A DNA stretch of 8,435 nt from Thermodesulfobacteriota bacterium (lineage in GTDB: Bacteria; Desulfobacterota; S145-22): the NCBI GenBank assembly GCA_024763435.1, contig JANTFN010000066.1, positions 1 to 8,435 on the forward strand. The letters are read 5' to 3'. A model generated the notes under the pieces. The model was given only the letters and a program-made list of their open reading frames with translations. It was not told the origin of the DNA and made no database searches. Position 1 is the first letter of the stretch. Every line of letters begins with the position of its first letter. The translations under genes and the position numbers were made by a program. Below, in pieces: positions 1-6,036 of this stretch.

Positions 1-53
1 CCATGAAATAAATGGGACAGGTCGTTTCATCTTTTCTCATTCGCGCGTGATTT

Positions 54-66
54 GTTGGACTTTTTA
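54..66 (+). repeat. 13-bp sequence shared with the right end of the gspE-gspF element
   Basis: The 13-mer GTTGGACTTTTTA here is identical to positions 3824-3836, in the right end of the intergenic element between gspE and gspF. The bases on either side do not match clearly, so this could be a decayed remnant of a second copy or a chance match. It also overlaps the only -35-like hexamer in front of gspD. Confidence 0.5.
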
Positions 67-82
67 ATTGTGCTGTGATAAA
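55..82 (+). promoter_or_regulatory. Weak sigma-70-like promoter candidate upstream of gspD
   Basis: A -35-like TTGGAC (55-60) is followed after 16 nt by GATAAA (77-82), which has the extended -10 dinucleotide TG at 74-75. Each hexamer matches the consensus only partly. If real, transcription would start within a few bases of the gspD GTG at 91, giving an almost leaderless message. That would fit the lack of a Shine-Dalgarno sequence there. The operon could equally be transcribed from further upstream, outside the window. Confidence 0.22.
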
Positions 83-90
83 AAAACAGT

Positions 91-2154
91 GTGAAAAACC
101 TGATAAGATTCCCCTTTGGAAAATACACCGCTTACGTGGCCGTGATGTTTTTTGCCGTGGCGGGGATTTTCTCTGTTTTTCTCTGTTATCCGTTGTGGGC
201 GGGGGATAATCGTGCCTCCGAAATAGCCGGGAAAAAAGCGGCTGGAAGTCCGTCAAAAGGGGTTCTTTTAAATTTCGAGGACGCGGATATCCGGACAATT
301 GCCAGGTTTGTCGGGAAGCTTACGGGACGCAATTTCGTGGTTGATGAGTCGGTGAAAGGGCTTGTGACCATTGTTTCATCCAAACCGATTCCCCTGAAAA
401 AAGTCATGGATGTTTTTCATGTGATTCTTGAGAGCCATGGCCTCGCGACACTGGTGCGCGGAGATGTTACAGAAATCGTGCCGGCTAAAAACGCGTCGAA
501 AAGAAATATCCCGACTATGGGGCTCAAGCAGGGCGCGGCAACAGGAGAGAGGTTTGTCACCAGGTTGTTTCAGTTGACCAGTGCCAATTCCGACAGGATA
601 AGGGAAGCCGTGCGCCCGCTCATTACCGAGGGCGGGGAGATTATTTCCTATGCCGATGCCGGAATCCTGATTGTTACGGATTTTAAGTCCAATATTTCAA
701 GAATAGCCCAGATTATTGACCAGTTGGACAAGGCACGCGCGAAGATGGAATTTGATGTGATTCCCCTGCGTTTCGCCTATTCACGTGAATTGACGGAGGA
801 AATCACAAAGCTGCTCGCGATGCCGGAGGAGAAGCGGCGCCTCTACCGGCTGGCGTTCGCGCGCGGCAAGACGAAAGAGAAGATTGAGTGGCAGGAGGTC
901 CGGCTGGTTCCGGACGAGCGAATCAATGCCATTCTGGTGATGGCGCCGAGGCATGAAATGGCCGAAATCCGCGCGATTATCAAAAAACTTGATGTCTCGC
1001 CGGAGAAGGATAAGACACGTATTCACGTCTATTATCTGAAAAACGCGGTGGCGGAGGAGCTGGAAAAGGTCCTGAAACAGATGTTCTCGCCCGAGTCCAG
1101 CGTGAATGTGAAGAAGACAGGAACAAACATCCGGGGAACCGCCGTGCTGAAGAAGGCCGTGACCAGCCGCGTGATTATTACGGCCGATAAGAGTACGAAT
1201 GCGCTGATTGTGAATGCCTCTCCGTCCGATTATCCGACGGTGGCTTCGGTTATACAGAAACTGGATATCTATCGGCCCCAGGTTTATGTCGAGGCCCTGA
1301 TTATGGAGATTACAGCGGAAGATCTCCAGAAGCTCGGTGTGCAGTGGTTTGTGACCGGCACGACGAAGATTGGGGGAAGAGAAGGGGCGGCGATAGGCAG
1401 TTCCGGAAATACGAAGGATATTTATCCCTTTACCACGGGGCTGGCATCCGGGGCCCTTCCGAAAGCGATGCCTGGTGGGATGGTTCTCGGAATGCTGGGG
1501 GAAAACATAACCTTTGGGAATATCAGCTTCCCCTCCTACGCGGCGATGGTTTCCGCCTTTCAGAATGAGGCGGGGGTTAATATCCTTTCGACACCGCACC
1601 TCCTGACGATGGATAACAAGGAGGCGGAGATTGTCGTGGGGAAAAACGTGCCTATTGTCACGCAGAAAATGGTCACGGGCGAGGCGAGCAGCGCCGGCCT
1701 GAACCAGAGTTTCCTCGTTGAGAGAAAAGACCTCGGGATTACGCTGCGCCTGACGCCTCAAATTACGGAAGGTGATACGGTTCGGCTTTCCATTTACCAG
1801 GAGGTGTCGGGGATTCTTCCGTCTGACACGACGAGTGACCTGGGCCCGACCTACACGAAGCGTTCCACGAAAACGGTTGTCGCCGTCAAGGATGGCAAGA
1901 CAGTTGTTATCGGCGGCCTTATAAAAAATGATGAAACGAATAACCTCTCCAAGGTGCCGATTCTCGGTGATATTCCCCTGCTGGGATGGCTTTTCAAATA
2001 CCGTGAAAAGACAAACGCGAAGACGAACCTCCTTGTTTTTCTGACGCCGCGTATTATCCGTTCCAATGAGACCCTGGACAGGGTAACGGAAGAGAAGAAA
2101 GAGTCCATGAAAAGAACCCGTGAGGGGAAGTCTGGTCAAAAACCCCCCTTTTAA
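91..2154 (+). CDS. gspD: Type II secretion system secretin GspD
   Basis: Outer-membrane secretin that forms the multimeric channel through which folded periplasmic proteins leave the cell. The 687-aa length is usual for the family. A basic N-terminus (K2, R6, K11) and hydrophobic stretch (about 13-36) form a signal peptide, likely cleaved near LWAG-DN. N0 starts around residue 58 (VLLNFEDADI), N1 about 153, N2 about 219 and N3 about 310-393, followed by the secretin beta-domain from about 400 to 660. Diagnostic motifs are NILSTPHLLTMDNKEAEI (about 497) and VPILGDIPLLGWLF (622 on), then FLTPRII. The C-terminus is a short charged tail of about 25 residues with no obvious pilotin-binding S-domain. 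GTG at 91 is chosen because it supplies the basic n-region; the in-frame ATG at 145 would remove it. No clear Shine-Dalgarno precedes either start. gspE follows closely. Confidence 0.96.
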   Translation: MKNLIRFPFGKYTAYVAVMFFAVAGIFSVFLCYPLWAGDNRASEIAGKKAAGSPSKGVLLNFEDADIRTIARFVGKLTGRNFVVDESVKGLVTIVSSKPIPLKKVMDVFHVILESHGLATLVRGDVTEIVPAKNASKRNIPTMGLKQGAATGERFVTRLFQLTSANSDRIREAVRPLITEGGEIISYADAGILIVTDFKSNISRIAQIIDQLDKARAKMEFDVIPLRFAYSRELTEEITKLLAMPEEKRRLYRLAFARGKTKEKIEWQEVRLVPDERINAILVMAPRHEMAEIRAIIKKLDVSPEKDKTRIHVYYLKNAVAEELEKVLKQMFSPESSVNVKKTGTNIRGTAVLKKAVTSRVIITADKSTNALIVNASPSDYPTVASVIQKLDIYRPQVYVEALIMEITAEDLQKLGVQWFVTGTTKIGGREGAAIGSSGNTKDIYPFTTGLASGALPKAMPGGMVLGMLGENITFGNISFPSYAAMVSAFQNEAGVNILSTPHLLTMDNKEAEIVVGKNVPIVTQKMVTGEASSAGLNQSFLVERKDLGITLRLTPQITEGDTVRLSIYQEVSGILPSDTTSDLGPTYTKRSTKTVVAVKDGKTVVIGGLIKNDETNNLSKVPILGDIPLLGWLFKYREKTNAKTNLLVFLTPRIIRSNETLDRVTEEKKESMKRTREGKSGQKPPF

Positions 2155-2167
2155 CGACGTGACAAGC

Positions 2168-3676
2168 ATGCCGGGTGATACTCTGAAAACGCAAAGACAG
2201 CTGAAAGAAATCCTGCCACCGGTATTTGCCCGTTCCCTGCGTCTTGTTCCCCTGAAAGAGACGCCCGATACCCTTGAGGTGGGTATCCATGGCACGGATG
2301 GCCGGGAGATGCTTGATTTGCTTTCGGTCAAATTTCGTAAGCGGGTTGTTCCCCGGGAAATGACGGAATCGGAGATCCTTGAGAAACTTCAGGAAGTTTA
2401 TGGAGACACAGAAAGCGATGCTGAGGAGATTATCCAGGACCTGAGCGCGGATGTTGATGACGCGGCCCTCGCCCAGGACCTTGAAAAGATGGAGGACCTG
2501 CTGGACTCGGACAACGAGGCCCCTATCATTCGCCTGCTTAACCGGATTTTAGCAAGGGCGGTTCAACTGAATGCCAGCGATATTCACTTGGAGCCCTTTC
2601 GGGAATATATGCGGGTGCGGTATCGTATCGACGGGGTCCTCTACGAGCGGCTGAAGATCCCGGCCCGCCATCAGGCCCTGGTTGTGTCCCGCGTGAAGGT
2701 CCTGTCAAAACTTGATATCGCGGAAAAGCGGCTTCCGCAGGACGGGCGGATTCGTCTGAAGGTAGGAGCCAAGGATGTGGATATCCGTGTGTCGACCCTC
2801 CCGACAGCCTTTGGGGAGCGTGTTGTTTTAAGACTGCTCGATCAAACAACGCTTTTCCTGGGGCTGGAGGATATTGGTATGGCCCCGGATACCTACGCGC
2901 ACATGGAACAGTTGCTGCGGAAGACCCAGGGGATGGTTCTGGTGACAGGCCCAACCGGAAGCGGGAAGACGACTACGCTTTACGCGGCACTGGACAGGAT
3001 TAATGCCCCGGGAATGAACATCATTACCATCGAAGATCCGATCGAGTACCAGATAAACGGCATCAGCCAAATCCCCGTCAATCCGAAGATAGGGCTCTCC
3101 TTTGCCAGCGGACTCCGTTCTATTGTCCGGCAGGACCCGGATGTCATCCTCGTCGGAGAAATCAGGGACCTTGAGACGGCGGAGATTGCGATTCATGCCG
3201 CCCTGACGGGACACCTGGTTTTCAGCACACTACATACTATTGATGCGGCCTCGGCCGTGACAAGGCTGATTGATATGGGGATAGAACCCTTCATGGTCAC
3301 CTCTGCCGTGGCGGCGATTGTCGCCCAGCGGCTGATTCGTACCGTTTGCCCCCACTGCAGAGAGGCGTATCAGCCTTCTTCCGCCCTTCTCGAAGAACTG
3401 GGTATCGGCCCAGCCGACCTTTCCGGGGTGACCTTTTATCGCGGAAAGGGGTGCGATACCTGTATGGGGACAGGCTATTTGGGACGGACGGGTATTTACG
3501 AGGTGCTGGTCTGTGATGACCGTATTGAAAAGGTTATCGCGCAGACATCGGATGCCGGAGAAATCAGGAAAGTGGCGATTGCGTCCGGAATGCGGCGGCT
3601 TGCCGGAGACGGCGTCGTAAAGGTCCTGGCGGGTGAAACCACGCCGGAAGAGGTCCTGAGGGTGATTCAGGAGTGA
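2168..3676 (+). CDS. gspE: Type II secretion system assembly ATPase GspE
   Basis: Cytoplasmic hexameric ATPase that powers pseudopilus assembly; in the family it docks on GspL and GspF. Numbered from ATG 2168 (502 aa): an N1E-like domain at about 5-75, an acidic linker, an N2E domain with ASDIHLEP (136-143), Walker A GPTGSGKT (261-268), Asp box ITIEDPIEY (from 286), Walker B ending VGEIRD with catalytic Glu331, a His box (AEIAIHAALTGHLVFSTLHT, 338-357), and a zinc tetracysteine of CPHC (394-397) and CDTC (429-432). All key residues are present, so it should be active. The start is uncertain: the frame is open from GTG 2120, which overlaps gspD by 35 nt, and GTG 2159 is also possible. None has a good Shine-Dalgarno. 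ATG 2168, 13 nt after the gspD stop, is preferred. The last codons and stop lie in a 13-bp repeat duplicated before gspF. Confidence 0.95.
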   Translation: MPGDTLKTQRQLKEILPPVFARSLRLVPLKETPDTLEVGIHGTDGREMLDLLSVKFRKRVVPREMTESEILEKLQEVYGDTESDAEEIIQDLSADVDDAALAQDLEKMEDLLDSDNEAPIIRLLNRILARAVQLNASDIHLEPFREYMRVRYRIDGVLYERLKIPARHQALVVSRVKVLSKLDIAEKRLPQDGRIRLKVGAKDVDIRVSTLPTAFGERVVLRLLDQTTLFLGLEDIGMAPDTYAHMEQLLRKTQGMVLVTGPTGSGKTTTLYAALDRINAPGMNIITIEDPIEYQINGISQIPVNPKIGLSFASGLRSIVRQDPDVILVGEIRDLETAEIAIHAALTGHLVFSTLHTIDAASAVTRLIDMGIEPFMVTSAVAAIVAQRLIRTVCPHCREAYQPSSALLEELGIGPADLSGVTFYRGKGCDTCMGTGYLGRTGIYEVLVCDDRIEKVIAQTSDAGEIRKVAIASGMRRLAGDGVVKVLAGETTPEEVLRVIQE

Positions 3677-3679
3677 TAT
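3667..3679 (+). repeat. Left copy of 13-bp direct repeat (putative target-site duplication)
   Basis: TCAGGAGTGATAT contains the last codons and TGA stop of gspE. It is identical to 3845-3857, and the two copies are exactly 178 bp apart. The base before each copy differs (T and G), as does the base after (T and G), so the repeat is exactly 13 bp. Confidence 0.85.
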
Positions 3680-3699
3680 TTTTAAAAGAATCATGATTA

Positions 3700-3716
3700 G
3701 ACGGCAATGGAAAAAG
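3700..3716 (+). repeat. Left imperfect terminal inverted repeat
   Basis: The sequence reads GACGGC, five bases, then AAAAAG. The reverse complement of 3830-3846 reads GACGGC, five different bases, AAAAAG. The two arms therefore match at 12 of 17 positions with the same spacing, and all the mismatches fall in the central five bases. Confidence 0.55.
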
Positions 3717-3746
3717 CTTCAAATTCAAGGCGCGTCCTTCGACAAG

Positions 3747-3767
3747 CTCAGGATAAACTCACCTGAG
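3747..3767 (+). repeat. Stem-loop, 6-bp stem (CTCAGG/CCTGAG)
   Basis: CTCAGG (3747-3752) and CCTGAG (3762-3767) are perfect inverted repeats around a 9-nt loop. The left arm is part of the CTTCGACAAGCTCAGG phrase typical of dispersed bacterial intergenic repeats. No T-tract follows, so it does not look like an intrinsic terminator. Confidence 0.6.
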
Positions 3768-3777
3768 GCGTGAGGCG
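3764..3777 (+). repeat. Two tandem 7-bp units (TGAGGCG)
   Basis: TGAGGCG occurs twice head to tail, bridging the two stem-loops of the intergenic element. It may reflect slippage or a modular element and is too short to mean much by itself. Confidence 0.5.
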
Positions 3778-3791
3778 TACTTACTGTACGC
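3775..3791 (+). repeat. Stem-loop, 6-bp stem (GCGTAC/GTACGC)
   Basis: GCGTAC (3775-3780) and GTACGC (3786-3791) form a perfect stem around a TTACT loop, near the centre of the inserted element. The nearest T-run (3831-3835) is about 40 nt away, so this is not a terminator. In mRNA the hairpin could affect stability or processing between gspE and gspF. Confidence 0.6.
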
Positions 3792-3829
3792 TGCAATGAC
3801 GAGGGATGCTGTTCAACGCAGAAGTTGGA

Positions 3830-3846
3830 CTTTTTAGGAAGCCGTC
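3830..3846 (-). repeat. Right imperfect terminal inverted repeat
   Basis: CTTTTT (3830-3835), five bases, then GCCGTC (3841-3846) is the inverted counterpart of 3700-3716. Its last two bases coincide with the start of the right direct repeat, so the boundary of element and target duplication is ambiguous by about 2 bp. Confidence 0.55.
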
Positions 3847-3857
3847 AGGAGTGATAT
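3845..3857 (+). repeat. Right copy of 13-bp direct repeat (putative target-site duplication)
   Basis: TCAGGAGTGATAT is identical to 3667-3679. This copy carries the AGGAG Shine-Dalgarno of gspF and the first two bases of its ATG, so the duplication kept a working ribosome binding site in front of gspF. Confidence 0.85.
3847..3851 (+). promoter_or_regulatory. gspF ribosome binding site on the duplicated repeat
   Basis: AGGAG lies 4 nt upstream of the gspF ATG at 3856. The same bases at 3669-3673 form the end of the gspE coding sequence. Before the inferred insertion, a single copy would have served as both gspE coding sequence and gspF ribosome binding site. Confidence 0.75.
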
Positions 3858-5079
3858 GCCGGTATTTTCGTACGAAGCCGTTAACAGGGACGGCAAGCAT
3901 GTTCGGGGTATTATCGACGCGGAGAGCCCCAGGGCGGCGGCGCTCCGGCTGAAACGTGATGAACAGGTTCCCCTGCGCATTAAAGAGGAAACCTTTCATG
4001 CGGCAGATACGCCGGCGACCGCCGGGGGGATGCGTTTCAGACGCCGCGCGGGCCTGACCGATACGATGGTGCTTACCAGACAATTGGCTACCCTGCTGGC
4101 GGCCGGCCTTTCCGTTACAGCGGCCCTGAACGCCATGCGGACCCAGCTTTCGAACCCTTTTTTAAAGGGTGTCCTGACGAATATCCGGGAACGGCTTGTG
4201 GAGGGAGAATCCCTCAGCGCGGCGCTTGCCGGGTATCCCGCTATCTTTTCCTCCCTCTATGTGGAAAGTGTGGCGGCGGGCGAGGAAAGCGGCCGTTTGA
4301 AAGAGGTCCTCGCGGAGTTGTCCGACTATCTGGATCGTCAGATAAAATTGCGGAACCGCCTTTTCTCCTCCCTCGCGTACCCCGTGATCATGGGGATCGC
4401 GGCCCTTGGGGTGTTTATCATCCTGATGATTTATGTTCTGCCGTCGGTTTCCGAAATTTTTGAAACCATTCACCAACCCCTTCCGGCCGTGACGCGGCTG
4501 TTGCTTTTTATGGGGAAATGGATTGCGGCCTATGGTTTTCTCATTCCGCTGATTCTTGCCGTGGCTGTGGTTGTGCTGATAAAATTGAGGAAAACCCCAT
4601 GGGGCAGAAACCGGCTGGACCGGTTCTGGCTCGCCGTTCCCCTTGTTGGGGCGTGGGTCGAGAAAACGCAGGTTGCACGGTTTTCCCGAACCCTGTCAAC
4701 CATTCTCGCCAGCGGAATTCCCCTCGTCCGCGCGCTTCGCCTGACGCAGGGCGTTATCAGCAATGGTGTTTTGCGGGCCTCGATGGATGATGTGGTGCGC
4801 CAGATAGGGGAAGGCTATCCCCTCGGCGCGGCGCTGAACCGGCTGCCCTGGGTTCCGCCTGTGATGTCTCAGATGGTGATCGTGGGCGAGGAAAGCGGTG
4901 ACCTGACGGGGATGCTCCTGAAGGTTGCGGAGATGTATGAGGAGGAAACGGAGGCGGTCCTGAAGACCCTTCTGTCCGTGATTGAGCCCGTCATGATTCT
5001 TGTGATGGGGGGGATTATCGGGTGGATAGTGATTTCCGTTTTGCTGCCTATCTTCAATATGAACCAATTTATAAGGTAA
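3856..5079 (+). CDS. gspF: Type II secretion system inner-membrane platform protein GspF
   Basis: Polytopic inner-membrane protein of the assembly platform; in the family it couples the GspE ATPase to pseudopilin extraction and polymerisation. The 407-aa length is standard. The N-terminus MPVFSYEAVNRDGKHVRGII is the classic GspF/PilC start. Two homologous cytoplasmic T2SSF domains lie at about 70-195 and 270-400, each with the AxGEESGxL-type motif (AAGEESGRLKEVL and IVGEESGDLTGML). Hydrophobic segments fall at about 175-196, 222-243 and 378-400, giving the expected three transmembrane helices. ATG 3856 has an AGGAG Shine-Dalgarno 4 nt upstream. It is separated from gspE by 179 nt, unlike every other junction here, because of the inferred element insertion; gspG starts 7 nt after its stop. 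Confidence 0.96.
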   Translation: MPVFSYEAVNRDGKHVRGIIDAESPRAAALRLKRDEQVPLRIKEETFHAADTPATAGGMRFRRRAGLTDTMVLTRQLATLLAAGLSVTAALNAMRTQLSNPFLKGVLTNIRERLVEGESLSAALAGYPAIFSSLYVESVAAGEESGRLKEVLAELSDYLDRQIKLRNRLFSSLAYPVIMGIAALGVFIILMIYVLPSVSEIFETIHQPLPAVTRLLLFMGKWIAAYGFLIPLILAVAVVVLIKLRKTPWGRNRLDRFWLAVPLVGAWVEKTQVARFSRTLSTILASGIPLVRALRLTQGVISNGVLRASMDDVVRQIGEGYPLGAALNRLPWVPPVMSQMVIVGEESGDLTGMLLKVAEMYEEETEAVLKTLLSVIEPVMILVMGGIIGWIVISVLLPIFNMNQFIR

Positions 5080-5086
5080 GGGAACA

Positions 5087-5533
5087 ATGATAAGAAAAAA
5101 TGACGGATTTACGCTGATTGAATTAATGGTGGTCGTGATTATTCTCGGAATCCTCGCCGGCCTGGTTATTCCGAGAATTGTGGGAAAACCGGAAGAGGCC
5201 CGGCGGGTGAAGGCGCGAATACAGATACAGAATTTCAAAAAGGCCCTCCAGCTGTTTTACCTCGATAACGGGTTTTATCCCACGACGGAGCAGGGGCTGA
5301 AGGCCCTGATAGAGAAGCCCGCAACCGGGCGTGTCCCAAGGAAGTACCGGGACGGGGGATACCTTGAAGGTCACAAAATACCCCAGGACCCATGGGGCAA
5401 TCCCTATGTTTATATTTCCCCCGGTACCCACGACAAGTCGTTTGATATTTTTTCCCTTGGCTCGGATGGCGAGGAAGGCGGAGAGGGCAATGACGCGGAT
5501 ATTGAAAGCTGGAATCTTGAGAAATCTTCTTAG
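5087..5533 (+). CDS. gspG: Major pseudopilin GspG
   Basis: Main subunit of the periplasmic pseudopilus. It is made as a prepilin and processed by the prepilin peptidase GspO (not in this window). It is 148 aa, a normal length. The leader MIRKNDG is cut before F8 (FTLIE, with the conserved Glu at mature +5), followed by a hydrophobic helix to about residue 30. The body carries the GspG hallmarks YPTTEQGLKAL, QDPWGNPYVYISPG and FDIFSLGSDGEEGGEGNDADI; the last is the C-terminal calcium-binding loop known in the family. The start is supported by AAGGGA at 5078-5083, overlapping the gspF stop. gspH follows 8 nt after its stop. Confidence 0.97.
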   Translation: MIRKNDGFTLIELMVVVIILGILAGLVIPRIVGKPEEARRVKARIQIQNFKKALQLFYLDNGFYPTTEQGLKALIEKPATGRVPRKYRDGGYLEGHKIPQDPWGNPYVYISPGTHDKSFDIFSLGSDGEEGGEGNDADIESWNLEKSS

Positions 5534-5541
5534 TACTGCCC

Positions 5542-6036
5542 ATGACCCGTCCGTTAAAAAAACACGCCGGATTTACCCTTGTTGAGCTGCTTGTGGTGAT
5601 GGCCATTGCGGCGATACTGCTCGGCGTTGCCGTCCCGAAAATCTCCGTTCTTTTTTCAGATCCCGTTGAAAAAACCGTAACGCGTCTCAGGGGTGCGATG
5701 ATGCGGGCGCGGTGGCTGGCCGCGCGGGACAACCGGACAGTCTATCTGGTTTTTGATATGAGGGCTCAGAAAGTTCTGACGCTGAGGCGGAAAGAGCCTG
5801 GGTGGAAGCGCCTCGGTGAGATGGCCCTCCCGTCAGGTGTTTACATGGCGGGGTTGTGGCGCGCCTCTGGCATTGCGGAAAAAAAAGAGGCCCTTAGTTT
5901 TTTTCCGGACGGGGAGGGAGAGGGATTTGGTCTGTTTCTGGAGATAGGCCCAAGGCGTATGACGGCGATAGGATACCCATTCCGACAGGGGATTGAGCTG
6001 GTTCCGGGATGGGTCCAGGAGAAAGAAATTGGGTAA
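5542..6036 (+). CDS. gspH: Minor pseudopilin GspH
   Basis: Minor pseudopilin; in studied systems it links the GspI-J-K tip to the GspG shaft. It is 164 aa. The leader MTRPLKKHAG is cut before F11 (FTLVELLVV, Glu at +5), with a hydrophobic helix at 11-32 followed by a beta-rich C-terminal domain. The conserved early segment RLRGAMMRARWLAARDNRTVYLVFD matches the GspH/FimT pattern (helix followed by strands). The family is weakly conserved beyond the N-terminus, so the H assignment relies on position between gspG and gspI as well as this pattern. No strong Shine-Dalgarno precedes ATG 5542, but it gives an ideal basic leader. Its 3' end overlaps gspI by 8 nt. Confidence 0.88.
   Translation: MTRPLKKHAGFTLVELLVVMAIAAILLGVAVPKISVLFSDPVEKTVTRLRGAMMRARWLAARDNRTVYLVFDMRAQKVLTLRRKEPGWKRLGEMALPSGVYMAGLWRASGIAEKKEALSFFPDGEGEGFGLFLEIGPRRMTAIGYPFRQGIELVPGWVQEKEIG
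6017..6021 (+). promoter_or_regulatory. Ribosome binding site that fixes the gspI TTG start
   Basis: AGGAG sits inside the 3' end of gspH, 7 nt before TTG 6029. That start gives the leader MGNRRG, cut before MTLLE. The upstream in-frame TTG at 5993 has no comparable site, and the downstream ATG 6047 is the first residue of the mature protein, so it cannot be the start. Confidence 0.75.

Larger units (their letters stand above)
3680..3844. mobile_element. Small non-coding MITE-like / intergenic repeat element inserted between gspE and gspF
   Basis: About 165 bp of non-coding DNA lie between two perfect 13-bp direct repeats in an otherwise tightly packed operon. Excising one repeat copy plus this stretch gives a gspE stop followed one nucleotide later by the gspF ATG. 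Inside are imperfect inverted ends (3700-3716 and 3830-3846), a 10-bp palindrome AATCATGATT (3689-3698), two stem-loops, and the phrase CCTTCGACAAGCTCAGG (3736-3752). From memory, that phrase and the GTTGGACTTTTT end resemble dispersed intergenic repeats of environmental bacteria, including Desulfobacterota; this was not searched. It has no transposase or ORF, so it would depend on an enzyme encoded elsewhere. The 20 bp between the left direct repeat and the left inverted end are unexplained, so the exact left boundary is uncertain. Confidence 0.7.

Noticed and set aside
175..195. Possible lipoprotein cysteine in the GspD signal region (C32)
   Set aside because: The residues before it (VFL) do not fit a lipobox, and a normal signal peptidase I site follows at about WAG-DN.
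781..2331. A 516-codon open frame on the minus strand opposite gspD and the start of gspE
   Set aside because: It lies entirely opposite genes with strong secretin and ATPase motifs. Its translation is rich in Arg and His and has no recognisable domain; long antisense frames are expected from codon bias.
2828..3694. Minus-strand open frames opposite gspE (128 and 154 codons)
   Set aside because: They are opposite the conserved GspE catalytic core, show no domain or ribosome site, and are best explained as shadow frames.
3747..3835. Intrinsic terminator between gspE and gspF
   Set aside because: Stems are present, but the nearest T-run (3831-3835) is about 40 nt from the closest stem, so the stem plus T-tract arrangement is missing.
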